NCBI GenBank assembly: GCA_012515235.1 | Contig: JAAYYU010000156.1 | Span: forward strand, 1 to 33,664 | DNA: 33,664 nucleotides | Direction: 5' to 3' | Source of the DNA: Candidatus Anammoximicrobium sp. | GTDB taxonomy: Bacteria; Planctomycetota; Planctomycetia; Pirellulales; Pirellulaceae | Shown: in pieces, positions 20,957 to 29,097 of the stretch | How positions within the stretch are numbered: position 1 is the stretch's first letter | How the letters are laid out: each line of letters opens with the position of its first letter | Made by a program: the position numbers and the translations under genes | The notes under the pieces: generated by a model | What the model was told of the DNA's origin: nothing | What the model saw: the letters and a program-made list of their open reading frames with translations, nothing else | Databases searched by the model: none

Positions 20957-21802
20957 TTAACGGGCACACAGCAACTCGACCAGTCGCGTCAGGATCTCTT
21001 CGCGGTCGCAGCCGTTGAGCGCCAACGCCATTTGAGCCGTGAACATGCCGTACTTGACGCCGATGTTGTAACGGGCGCCGTCCAGTTCCAGGGCCAGGTA
21101 CCGCTCCCGCTGGGCCACTTGGGCCAGCGCCGGCGAGAGCATGATCGGCCCGCTGTCGCTCCGGGCGGCCGCGATCATCTGCCCCAGCAGATCCATGACG
21201 GCCGGGGTCAGCACGTGCATCCCGAACAGGCACAAGTAATGCCCGGCGCGGAGACCGGGCACGATCAAATGCTGCTCGGCCGTGGTCGGCGTCGGTTTTT
21301 CCAGCACGCTTTCGACCTGGTAATAACCCGGCTTGCCCGTCACGGGCGAGCCGCCGATGGCCCCGTAGTACTGCAACATGCTCTCGCGAGTCGGCTGGAC
21401 GGCCGAGACGGCGCATTGCTCGTCGCACGCCGCTCGGACCAATTGCTCCGCACACCGCTGCGCCTGGCGGCTGACGTACAGGTGGTCGCTTACCAAGTGG
21501 ACAAACGGTTCGTCGCCGACGAACTTGGCCGCGCGGTGCAAGGCCTCGCCGTAGCCTCGCGGCTCGGACTGCTCCACGAACACGAGCGAGCGGGCGTGCT
21601 CCCCGGCAGCTTCGCGGTAGGCCTCGTGGCTGCCGTTGCGAACGACGAGGCAAATCTCCTCGACGCCCGCGGACAGGACCTCTTCCACAACGATCTGCAG
21701 CGCGGTTTTCTCGCTGCCGTCCAGATCGACAAAACGCTGCAGCGGCAGACGCTCCTGATGAGGCCCGGCCGCCGTGATGACTGCTTTACGAATCCGGAAC
21801 AT
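20957..21802 (-). CDS. GalU-like nucleotidyltransferase with altered nucleotide-binding loop
   Basis: A 281-residue protein resembling UTP-glucose-1-phosphate uridylyltransferase. KAVITAAG opens a Rossmann-like fold; [31 protein letters not shown] (normally LGDD), [14 protein letters not shown] and [19 protein letters not shown] match GalU landmarks. The signature GxGTRxxPxTK is replaced by [12 protein letters not shown] (13-24), so the usual Gly-Thr-Arg is lost. This suggests changed chemistry or a regulatory role. ATG 21802 is the start; it has GGAGAACCC just upstream. It is the first gene of a two-gene operon with the kinase/pyrophosphorylase fusion, so the two may form a complex or sequential pathway. 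Confidence 0.78.
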   Translation of the reverse strand: MFRIRKAVITAAGPHQERLPLQRFVDLDGSEKTALQIVVEEVLSAGVEEICLVVRNGSHEAYREAAGEHARSLVFVEQSEPRGYGEALHRAAKFVGDEPFVHLVSDHLYVSRQAQRCAEQLVRAACDEQCAVSAVQPTRESMLQYYGAIGGSPVTGKPGYYQVESVLEKPTPTTAEQHLIVPGLRAGHYLCLFGMHVLTPAVMDLLGQMIAAARSDSGPIMLSPALAQVAQRERYLALELDGARYNIGVKYGMFTAQMALALNGCDREEILTRLVELLCAR

Positions 21803-21954
21803 GGGTTCTCCAAGGAACTGAGCGCGGCGGAATCCGCAGATTCATTCCAGACTAGTTGCCGCCAGCACGCTTCGCAACGCGCGTTTCCTCGCCGAGCATA
21901 AAAAAAGGGGACGCACCTTTTCACGGCAGCCTCAGGTCAGAGTATTCTGGCGTT

Positions 21955-22257
21955 ATGCCACGGACAGCCCGGCAAACCCCTGGCGGTTTCGTCTCCCCTG
22001 TGATTCACCGCGCCGTGGCGCGACCGCCTCTGTTCGAAAAAGATGGCGACGATGCAGCGTTCAAGCGAGTTCTGGAGGAGGCCTAGGAGAAACGCCCAAC
22101 GCGATTGCTGGCGTGTTGCTGAATGCCAAACGATTGGCACTGCGTGTTCCGGCCAGAGCATGACGGCGATCTGGCGGCCTTCCTGCAGCGTCTGTCGATT
22201 ACGCACGTTCGGCGTTGGCAGGAACACCGGGGACAGGTGGGCCTCGCGACCACGTAA
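21955..22257 (+). pseudogene. Decayed REP-associated tyrosine (Y1) transposase
   Basis: The start MPRTARQTPGGFVSPVIHRAV and RPPLFEKDGDDAAFKRVLEEA match the N-terminus of planctomycete/bacterial RAYT (TnpA_REP, Y1 family) proteins. An in-frame TAG at 22084-22086 interrupts it. Reading on in the same frame gives EKRPTRLLACC, a TGA at 22120-22122, then MPNDWHCVFRPEHDGDLAAFL and THVRRWQEHRG, which are also family-typical. The HUH metal motif, normally HWH, reads DWH. Translation ends at 22255-22257 (TAA) inside a repeat, and the tyrosine-bearing C-terminal half is absent. Three separate lesions make it inactive. Upstream, aaaaaaaggggacgcacctttt (21899-21920) resembles the leader of such elements. 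Confidence 0.88.
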
Positions 22258-22317
22258 GCGAACCTGTCCCGCTTTTGCGCTCGCGACCACGTAAGCGAAC
22301 CTGTCCCGCTTTTGCGC
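22230..22317. repeat. REP-like hairpin and 37-bp tandem duplication
   Basis: GGGACAGGT (22230-22238) and ACCTGTCCC (22262-22270) form inverted arms that cut across the 3' end of the transposase relic. The 37-bp unit 22244-22280 (tcgcgaccacgtaagcgaac...) is repeated exactly at 22281-22317. The second copy ends 11 bp before the stop of the downstream minus-strand gene. Confidence 0.85.
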
Positions 22318-22328
22318 TCCTCAGTCGT

Positions 22329-24173
22329 TCATTCTGTTTTTTTCGCGTCCAACGTCAGGATCGAATACAGTTCCAGTTGCGGCACGATTACCGTGGCTCG
22401 GCCTTCGGACCAGTTGACCTTCAGCGGTTTGCCTTCCGGTTGCAGCGTTATCGATTGGGAAGGGGCGTTCAGCCGGATCGAAACCGTCAGCGGTCCGGCC
22501 GGTTCGATGGCCGTGATGCCTCCGTCCGGTGCGTCGGCGTGCGGTCCGGAGGTGTTGACCAAGTGAATTGACAGTTTGCCGTTTAACATTCTTGGGCTGA
22601 CATCCACGTCCCTGGCACCACGGACCTCAACAAGCGGTGCGGGAAAGACCCGTTGGAGGACGCTGGAAAACGCTTCGTCGACGCTTGCGATGGCCACGAT
22701 CGAGTCGTTGGGCTTCGCCTCCAGTTCGGCCCTGAAAAGTTGGGCCGGGCCGGGACCGATCAGCAGCAGGCGACCGCCGGTCTTGGCGTACGCCGCCAGT
22801 TCGTCGCGAAAGGCCGGTTCCAGATGCGTCCAGCCCGGCACGACGATCACCGGCCACTGGTGCATCTTGCCTCTCAGGTGATGCTCGCTCAGGATCTGCA
22901 CGCCGTATTGGTGCTGCAGGATCTGGGTGAGCGCCCGGCGCAGCACGCCGACACCGTTGCTGCCGGCCCAATGAAACAGCCGCGGTGATTCCCGATAATG
23001 ACCGGCGGTCGAGTACAGCAGCGCGATCTGCGGCACCGCGACGGAGCGGTGGCAGGAGGCTTGCCGGTCGCGGCAGAACCGGGCCACCTGGGCCATCACG
23101 TCCATCTCGGCCGGATCACGCACGGCGCCGTCCCGATCCTGCTTGAAATACGCTTGATATCCGCCGCCCAGGGCGAGCACGACCGCCGCTTCCTGCATCA
23201 GTTGCACGGCGGGCTTCTGTTTCCGCGTCTTGCGGCTGAACGACCACGACATCAGGTCCCAGGGAACGCCCTGGTCTTCCAGGCACCGTCCGGCGAAGCA
23301 GGCGGAGTTCACGCTGTCGTCGGGCGAGAAGTCGCCCGACAGGCCCGCCACGCCGGCCGAGACTCTTTCGGGCATGTGATCGCTGAACGCCCAATTGCTG
23401 ATGACCTGGAAGTCCGGGTGCGACGCCTTCAATTCGTCCGCGTAGTGGCGTAGGTAACGGCGAAAGCCTTCCCGGTGGAAGTCCATCCATTCGTTCCAGA
23501 AAGGCTCGCCGGCTTTGCGGGGAGCGGACGTGGCCCCCGTCTGCCGGCAGAATTCGCGCACGGCCTTTTCGCCGTAGTCGGGCGTCGTGCCCCAGCAATC
23601 CCCGTCGACCCAGACGCCGTCCACGCCGTACTTGCCGGCCAGTTCGCGGAGTTGCGGAATCATCAGCACGTCCACGTAGGGCCCGAACACGGACGCGGCT
23701 TTGTCGTTGGGTTTACCGTTCGCGTTGACGGCCGCCCATTCCGGATGGACGGACACGGCGTGGTAATCCCAGACGCCCGAATAGTGCATGAACAGGGCGA
23801 TTCCACGTTCGCGCGTCACGTCACGCCAGACTCGCAACGGATCGCCGACGAAGCCGGGGGCGGGGTTGCCCACCTTGGTCGGATAGCTCGAATAGCCTCG
23901 ATGACCCTTGCAGTCGATCTGGATGTAGTCGGGCCGGACCTTGTCGATGACCCGTTGGACCATCTCCGGCGTGGTCCGGGCGCCGACTCGATCGCAGTCG
24001 TCGCCCGCGTGAAAGTCGAAATGGATGCCCAGAAAGGCCTCGGCCCGTTTCATGCGCGGTGCCTCGGCGGCGTGGGACGCGACGGCAAGTTGGCACACGA
24101 GGACCACACCGAACGCGGCAGCAAGAAACGATCGCAATGGCCGGGACCGCGTGGAACGTCTGTCGGGTCTCAT
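22329..24173 (-). CDS. Secreted GH-like protein, alpha-L-fucosidase/GH-barrel type
   Basis: A 614-residue protein. After a basic n-region, a signal peptide (FLAAAFGVVLVCQLAVASHA) leads into a TIM-barrel-like domain: FLGIHFDFHAGDDCD, PDYIQIDCKGHRGYSS, IALFMHYSGVWDYHA, KYGVDGVWVDGDCWG (candidate catalytic Asp) and VISNWAFSD. This pattern resembles the alpha-L-fucosidase (GH29)-type barrel. The C-terminal third has a flavodoxin-like/Rossmann segment (WPVIVVPGWTHLE, GGRLLLIGPG), as in beta-galactosidase trimerisation domains, and a beta-sandwich tail. Start ATG 24173 is chosen for AGGAG 8 nt upstream, rather than an ATG 42 nt earlier. It is followed at its 3' end by transposase debris. The GH family is not certain; the fold and export are well supported. 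Confidence 0.72.
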   Translation of the reverse strand: MRPDRRSTRSRPLRSFLAAAFGVVLVCQLAVASHAAEAPRMKRAEAFLGIHFDFHAGDDCDRVGARTTPEMVQRVIDKVRPDYIQIDCKGHRGYSSYPTKVGNPAPGFVGDPLRVWRDVTRERGIALFMHYSGVWDYHAVSVHPEWAAVNANGKPNDKAASVFGPYVDVLMIPQLRELAGKYGVDGVWVDGDCWGTTPDYGEKAVREFCRQTGATSAPRKAGEPFWNEWMDFHREGFRRYLRHYADELKASHPDFQVISNWAFSDHMPERVSAGVAGLSGDFSPDDSVNSACFAGRCLEDQGVPWDLMSWSFSRKTRKQKPAVQLMQEAAVVLALGGGYQAYFKQDRDGAVRDPAEMDVMAQVARFCRDRQASCHRSVAVPQIALLYSTAGHYRESPRLFHWAGSNGVGVLRRALTQILQHQYGVQILSEHHLRGKMHQWPVIVVPGWTHLEPAFRDELAAYAKTGGRLLLIGPGPAQLFRAELEAKPNDSIVAIASVDEAFSSVLQRVFPAPLVEVRGARDVDVSPRMLNGKLSIHLVNTSGPHADAPDGGITAIEPAGPLTVSIRLNAPSQSITLQPEGKPLKVNWSEGRATVIVPQLELYSILTLDAKKTE

Positions 24174-24718
24174 GTCGGCGGCTCCTGTAGATGAAGGCGT
24201 GGCGCTCATGACCAAATCATGAAGGGAACAACAACTTACGGTTCCGTGCAGGCGTGATTGTCACGCGGAGCAACTGGTAATGCAAGCAGGTTTTTGACCA
24301 GCAGCGACTGCTGATCGTGTTTCTCGACACCTGGAAGTATAAAACAAGACAGAAGCAAGCTGACCAGCGGTGCAATGAGATGGGCACAAACGGCGTTTGA
24401 CGGCGAAGACCTTCTTCGAGGTTCTGGCCGAAATCGAGAACTGGCGGATCGAGCAGACGAGTTGCAAGTCCCCGATGGCCGCAGCATCGCGAAGGTCCGC
24501 CGTTTGTGGAGGAAGGAGAGCGAGCCGTTCGAAGTCCAAGGCTGCGAAACCAGTTTCGTCCGCCGGCTGGGGTCAGGCTTACAGATTTCAATTCTCGCGG
24601 GGTAAGCGTTTTCCAAGTGTTAAGTCCAGCGACCGCGAGAATTGAAATCTGTAAGCCTGACCCCTTACTCCGCGTTCGGCGGATCGGTTCAATGCCAGGT
24701 TTTCGCCGCGGCAACGCA
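24174..24718. other. Intergenic region with possible gene debris and one inverted-repeat element
   Basis: 545 bp between the GH-like gene and a sulfatase, both minus strand. It contains copy B of the 92-nt element at 24571-24662. Plus-strand fragments near 24397-24560 read gene-like in two different frames (KTFFEVLAEIENWRIEQ, then DGRSIAKVRRLWRKESEPF), which may be a frameshifted relic of an unidentified gene. I cannot assign it. Confidence 0.35.
24571..24662. repeat. 92-nt inverted-repeat element, copy B (MITE/REP-like)
   Basis: Left arm 24571-24600 and right arm 24633-24662 are perfect 30-nt inverted repeats; the match extends by GG/CC on both sides (24569-24664). The centre is 32 nt, as in copy A at 5007-5098, and shares ttttccaagtg. 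Copy A has two arm mismatches. No protein is encoded. Confidence 0.9.
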
Positions 24719-26131
24719 TCAGTCCCAGCTTGTGAGCACCTGCCGGCCGGTCACGGGCCACCAGTCCTGCAGTTTTGCCGCCAGGCGAGCGACGACTTCA
24801 GGGTGCTCGGCCGCCAGATTCGCATTTTCGTGCGGATCGGCCAGCAGGTCGTACAGTTGGGGACGTCGGTCCGTGCGCGGATGGTGCTGGGCATAGCGGC
24901 CGACGCGGCCGTCGTAGGTCAGCAGCAGCTTCCATTGGTCCTCCACAGCCCAGCGGTACAGAAGGCTGTCTTCCGGCCTGTCGAGGTTGGCGACGTCGTG
25001 GGCAAAGGTCTCGCCAAAAACCGTCCGGCGGGGCGTGGGTTCGCCGGATTTCAGGATCGGCAGCAGGTTGTAGCCGGGCAGGTTCTCCGGGACCGGGACG
25101 CCTGCGGCCGCCAGCGCCGTGGGCACGATGTCGACGCTGGAGCACAGCTGCCGGCCGCGGTCGCCCGGTTGGATCACGCCGGGCCAGCTGAACATCGTCG
25201 GCTGGCGCACACCGCCTTCGTGCGGGGACTGCTTCGAGCGCGGCGCGAAGCCGGGACCGTCCGGCTGCTGGATCCAGCCGTTGTCGCCGATGTACACGAC
25301 CAGCGTGTTCCGGGCCAGCCCCTTGGCAGCGAGGTAGTCAAACAACTGCCCACAGGTCTCGTCGAACCACTCGACCATCGCGTAGTAGCGGGCCACGTGG
25401 TCGGACGCAATGCCTTTGCGCTTGTACTTCTGGAACAAACGATCTGGGGGCGTGTGCGGCGAGTGGGGCAGGAAGGGAGCGTACCACAGGAAGAACGGTT
25501 TCTGTTGGGCGGTGGCGTGATCGAGAAAATCGAACACCGGCGTCATGCCTTCGCGGCCGATTTTCAGGCCGTCGTCGCCGTGCCGCCCGCCGGGTTGCGG
25601 GAAGCCGCGCGTCATGCCGTGGGTAAAGCCGCCCCGCTGGTAACTGCCCTCCCACCACTTGCCGGACTGATGGCTGAGGTAACCCTGTCCGCCCAGCAGG
25701 CGGGCGATCGTGGGATGCTTGTCCAGGTGTGAGATCAGCTTCTCGCGGAGCGCGGCGTACTCGGCTGGTTCGCCGCGGCGGGCCTTGGCTTTGAGTTTCA
25801 GCTTGATCTGGGCCGGCGCTGTCATGGACGGCAGCAGCGCGGGGTCGTTGCCGCTGATCTGATGCTGATGCGCGTACAGTCCGGTGGCCAAGGTGGCCAG
25901 CGCCGGACGGCACAAGGCGGTGGGCACATAGCCGCGGGTGAAGACCGCGCTGCGTCTGGCGAACTCATCCAGGTTCGGCGTTTCGATCTGCGGGTGCCCC
26001 ATGAACCCATAGTCGGTCCAGGCGTGATCGTCGGAGATGATGAACACAAGATTCGGCCTGGCCGGCTGGTCGCCGGCCCACGCGGACAGGGGAAGGAGCA
26101 GACACGAGGCGAGGACGAGCAAGAGTTTCAT
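24719..26131 (-). CDS. Secreted sulfatase-family protein with non-canonical active-site motif
   Basis: A 470-residue alkaline-phosphatase-superfamily sulfatase. A signal peptide (MKLLLVLASCLLLPLSAWA) is followed by the metal site NLVFIISDDHAW (D34, D35). The nucleophile region reads ALCRPALATLATGLYAHQH, with C74-R-P-A-L instead of C-x-P-S/T/A-R. The Arg that formylglycine-generating enzyme expects is Leu. Downstream, GKWWEG, HSPHTPP, VVYIGDNGW and LYDLLADPHENANLA are family-typical. It may be processed by another route, be an unusual subfamily, or be inactive. It lies 98 bp downstream of a second sulfatase gene on the same strand, with a twin hairpin in that gap. Confidence 0.88.
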   Translation of the reverse strand: MKLLLVLASCLLLPLSAWAGDQPARPNLVFIISDDHAWTDYGFMGHPQIETPNLDEFARRSAVFTRGYVPTALCRPALATLATGLYAHQHQISGNDPALLPSMTAPAQIKLKLKAKARRGEPAEYAALREKLISHLDKHPTIARLLGGQGYLSHQSGKWWEGSYQRGGFTHGMTRGFPQPGGRHGDDGLKIGREGMTPVFDFLDHATAQQKPFFLWYAPFLPHSPHTPPDRLFQKYKRKGIASDHVARYYAMVEWFDETCGQLFDYLAAKGLARNTLVVYIGDNGWIQQPDGPGFAPRSKQSPHEGGVRQPTMFSWPGVIQPGDRGRQLCSSVDIVPTALAAAGVPVPENLPGYNLLPILKSGEPTPRRTVFGETFAHDVANLDRPEDSLLYRWAVEDQWKLLLTYDGRVGRYAQHHPRTDRRPQLYDLLADPHENANLAAEHPEVVARLAAKLQDWWPVTGRQVLTSWD

Positions 26132-26185
26132 CGGCGTGGCCTTTCTGATGTTGGGAGGCTGCGGAGGTCATGTTTGGACCGCAGA

Positions 26186-26232
26186 CGGCTCGCTCCGCGA
26201 GCCGCAATCCGCTCGCGGAGCGAGCGGTCTAC
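26186..26232. repeat. Twin-hairpin REP-like element overlapping a stop codon (second copy)
   Basis: Hairpins CGGCTCGC-tcc-GCGAGCCG (26186-26204) and CCGCTCGC-gga-GCGAGCGG (26209-26227). Read on the minus strand it begins gTAGAC, and that TAG (26231-26229) is the stop of the sulfatase gene. It is the reverse-orientation partner of the element at 7944-7994. Stem positions differ between copies on both arms, so pairing is kept. Confidence 0.85.
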
Positions 26233-28109
26233 GGTGCGGGAACCAGGTTCAGCGTCACACGGCGGACGTCCATGACCGACTGGCCGGGGATTTCAATCGC
26301 CCGCAGCGTGAGTGGTCCCCGGCCGGCTTCCAGATTCATCTCGCCAAGCTCCAGCGTGCGAAACTCCTTCATCGGCGATTCGCCCGCCGGACGCGGGAGC
26401 GTATCCTGATTCGTGTACAGCGGCGGGTCCCAACCGGGCTGCACCTTGCCGGCCAGGCGGCTGCCGCGAAAGGACACTTCGACCGTGGAACCGGCATCCG
26501 CCAGCCGGCAGGTGTAATCGACGGTGACTTCGTAGCGGCCTGCCGTTCGCACGTCAAGCAGCCAAACCAGGCTGTCGTCCCGGCTGGTCCAGTGGACGAA
26601 GTACGAGCAGTTCGGAGCGCCGCTGCTGCGTTGCACGCCGCCGCGCGGCTCGCCGTCGCGGGCCGGGAGCATGGCCCGCGGGAATTCGGGACAGCCGACG
26701 GGAATCGGACGCGGGTCCACCGCGTTGCCGCCCCCGGCTCGCTTGGCCTTGCCTTTCGGCTTCGGCCCGGCAACGACGGCCGCCGCGCCAAACATCTCCT
26801 TGCGCCAAGCCGCGACGGCTTCGGCCAAGCGGGTCGCCAGCGCAGGTTCGCGGTCGTTCACCGGAGTCGTCTGGCCGGGGTCGGCGAGCATGTCGAAAAG
26901 CTGTCCGCGATGGTCCAGGCGATGGGTCTGGGTGCGGACGCCGATGTTCTGGTTCCAGGCGGAGAAGATCATGCGGTCGGGCCAAGCCGTGTCCTGATTC
27001 CGCAACAAGGGCGACAGGTCGCGGCCGTCCAGCGGCTTGTCGCCGACGCGCCGGATGCCGGCCAACGCGGTGAGCGTCGGCAGGATGTCGATCGCGGCGC
27101 TGATTTGCGCGACGCAGTGGCCGGCAGGCAGTTTGCCCGGCCAGCGGACGTAGCACACGGACCGTACGCCGCCTTCGTCCGTACTGCCTTTGCGGCCCTT
27201 CATCCCGCCGTTGAAACGCCAGCTGTTAGGGCCGTTGTCCGAGAAGTAGACGATGATGGTGTTGTCTTCCAGCCCGCGCTGCCGCAGTCGCGTCAACACG
27301 CGGCCGACGTTCCAGTCCTGATTCTGGAGCATGGCCAGCGCACAGCGGGTCTGGTCGGCGACCTCCTGTTCCGGCAAGGTCGCCTGCTGGGTGATCGGCT
27401 TGTCGCGGAATCGTTGCCAGTATTCGTCCGGGACCGCCCACGGGGAATGCGGCGTGGTGAACGGGACGTAGCAGAACAACGGGCGGTCCCGGTTTCTGTC
27501 GATGAAATCCAGTGCGCGGTCGGTGCAGACGTCCACGATGTAGCCCCGCGTGCGGACGATTCGGCCCCGGCTGTCCTCCAGCGGCGCGTCGAAGTACTCG
27601 CCCCAGTGCCCGGCGGCGTGGCCGAAGTACTCGTCGAATCCACGGCCCACGGGGTGGTAAGGATACTGGCTGCCGTTGTGCCACTTGCCGAACGCCCCGG
27701 TCGCATAGCCGGCGGCCTGAAAGGCGTCCGCGAGGGTCTTCTCGTCCAGGTCCAGCCGTTCCTGGCCGGTGGACACACCGCGTACTCCGCCGCGCGGATG
27801 GTAGCGGCCAGTGAGAAACTCCGCCCGCGTCGGCGCACACACGGGGCAGACGTAGAACCGCTCCAGCGACACGCCGCTTTGGGCCAGCGAGTCAATGTTC
27901 GGCGTGGCCGCCTGCGTGTTGCCCGAGTGGCCGTAATCGCCCCAGCCGGCGTCGTCGGCCAGGAACACGATGACGTTGGGGCGATTGGCGGATTTCGGGA
28001 CGCGGCCGATGGGTTGGGCGTTGGGCTCCGCGTCGGCCTGAGAGGCATCCTCTGCGGCTGGCACGCCGGCGAAAGCCAGTGCGACGCACAGGGCAAAAGC
28101 GTAGGACAT
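26229..28109 (-). CDS. Secreted arylsulfatase with C-terminal accessory domain
   Basis: A 626-residue protein. The signal peptide is MSYAFALCVALAFAGVPA. The sulfatase domain (about 42-460) has NVIVFLADDAGWGDYG (metal Asp residues D52, D53), the canonical formylglycine motif CAPTR (C91) in VCPVCAPTRAEFLTGRYHP, GKWHNGS, TTPHSPW and IIVYFSDNGPNSW with DEGGVRS. The extra ~150 C-terminal residues, after a Lys/Gly/Pro linker (GPKPKGKAKRAGGG), are beta-rich (YEVTVDYTCRLADAGSTVEV, ESPMKEFRTLELGEM) and look like a carbohydrate-binding or DUF-type sandwich seen in other planctomycete sulfatases. ATG 28109 is chosen (GGAG 6 nt upstream). It precedes the non-canonical sulfatase gene and is likely co-transcribed. 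The substrate is unknown. Confidence 0.92.
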   Translation of the reverse strand: MSYAFALCVALAFAGVPAAEDASQADAEPNAQPIGRVPKSANRPNVIVFLADDAGWGDYGHSGNTQAATPNIDSLAQSGVSLERFYVCPVCAPTRAEFLTGRYHPRGGVRGVSTGQERLDLDEKTLADAFQAAGYATGAFGKWHNGSQYPYHPVGRGFDEYFGHAAGHWGEYFDAPLEDSRGRIVRTRGYIVDVCTDRALDFIDRNRDRPLFCYVPFTTPHSPWAVPDEYWQRFRDKPITQQATLPEQEVADQTRCALAMLQNQDWNVGRVLTRLRQRGLEDNTIIVYFSDNGPNSWRFNGGMKGRKGSTDEGGVRSVCYVRWPGKLPAGHCVAQISAAIDILPTLTALAGIRRVGDKPLDGRDLSPLLRNQDTAWPDRMIFSAWNQNIGVRTQTHRLDHRGQLFDMLADPGQTTPVNDREPALATRLAEAVAAWRKEMFGAAAVVAGPKPKGKAKRAGGGNAVDPRPIPVGCPEFPRAMLPARDGEPRGGVQRSSGAPNCSYFVHWTSRDDSLVWLLDVRTAGRYEVTVDYTCRLADAGSTVEVSFRGSRLAGKVQPGWDPPLYTNQDTLPRPAGESPMKEFRTLELGEMNLEAGRGPLTLRAIEIPGQSVMDVRRVTLNLVPAP

Positions 28110-28455
28110 GGGCGGCTCCGGGGATTGCAAGGCGTCCGGTTTGGTTGTGCCCTCGATTTTTTCATGTCGAACCCGCCCTGTCACTAGCCTGTCGGTCAAG
28201 AAAACGTCGGATTTGAAAGAGATGACGATCTGCTCGGACTTCCGCCTCGGTGCCTGGCACCAGGGCGCCCTCGTGTTTTGCGTCCTTGACCGGCGCCGCT
28301 TGCGTCGGTACGGTGAGTCGCATGAACCCGATCCTAACAGACACTGCCTCGGCCCGAAAATCCTGCCCGGAACAGCGGCACAAACTCAACGACCGTTCGC
28401 CCTTGCCGCATCCTGCCGATGACGTGGATCAAGCGGCGGGTGGGAGACGGCGGCC
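28110..28455. other. Intergenic region, divergent promoters expected
   Basis: 346 bp between the minus-strand sulfatase and the plus-strand GNAT gene, so both promoters should lie here. A perfect 6-bp-arm palindrome GGTGCC-t-GGCACC is at 28249-28261. No clear -35/-10 pair or gene was seen. Confidence 0.4.
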
Positions 28456-28974
28456 ATGATCCAACCCACGACGCGGCTGAGCTTCCGAGAGTGGTTGCCC
28501 GACGACTGGCTCCGATTCAAGCCCATCGCCAACGACCCGCGAGTCGTCCGGTATGTGCTGGCGGGAACCGTGCCCACCGACGAACAGATTCGCGGCCACA
28601 TCGAAGCGGCCAGGAGGCTGTACCTGGAGGAAGGCTTCTGCCTGTGGCCGCTGATCTACCGGGCGAATCAGGAGCTGATCGGATTCTGTGGACTGGATCA
28701 CCTGTGGGGCGGTCCGGAAATCGAGATCGGCTATTGGCTGGCGCACGACTACTGGGGCCGGGGCCTGGCCACCGAGGCCGCCCAGGCCGTGATCGCCTAC
28801 GGGTTGAGGAAACTGAAGCTCCAGCGGATTGTGGCAGTCGCTCATCCAGACAACCGGGCATCGCTGCGAGTCCTGGATAAACTCGGCATGACGTTCGAAC
28901 GCCTTGTCGTCCACGAGAACATCGAGCACGTTCTGTACTCGAAGTCCCGTTTTCCCCAACCCGGAGTCAAGTGA
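28456..28974 (+). CDS. GNAT acetyltransferase, RimJ/RimL type
   Basis: A 172-residue single-domain GNAT protein. It has TTRLSFREWLPDDW at the N-terminus (the RimJ/L-like TxRLxLR start), IEIGYWLAHDYWGRGLATEAAQAV (acetyl-CoA loop R/Q-x-x-G-x-A, here GRGLAT) and HPDNRASLRVLDKLGM, typical of the Acetyltransf_3 family. These enzymes acetylate N-termini of ribosomal proteins, small molecules or antibiotics; the substrate here is unknown. ATG 28456 has GGGAGA about 9 nt upstream. It stands alone. Confidence 0.88.
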   Translation: MIQPTTRLSFREWLPDDWLRFKPIANDPRVVRYVLAGTVPTDEQIRGHIEAARRLYLEEGFCLWPLIYRANQELIGFCGLDHLWGGPEIEIGYWLAHDYWGRGLATEAAQAVIAYGLRKLKLQRIVAVAHPDNRASLRVLDKLGMTFERLVVHENIEHVLYSKSRFPQPGVK

Positions 28975-29097
28975 GCGGCCAGGCTGCCGCCGCGGGCGCT
29001 GCGGACGCCTCGCGGCGGTCGTCGGAGCCGACCCGCTCGCTCCCTTCTCGGATGACGCTCCCACGCTCGGCGCGCCCGGCACAAGCTCTGCCCCGGA

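Noticed and set aside
20940..21653. N-terminal extension of the kinase-pyrophosphorylase fusion into the GalU-like gene
   Set aside because: The upstream frame is Arg/Pro-rich and overlaps a well-supported gene in another frame. ATG 20939 begins plausible protein.
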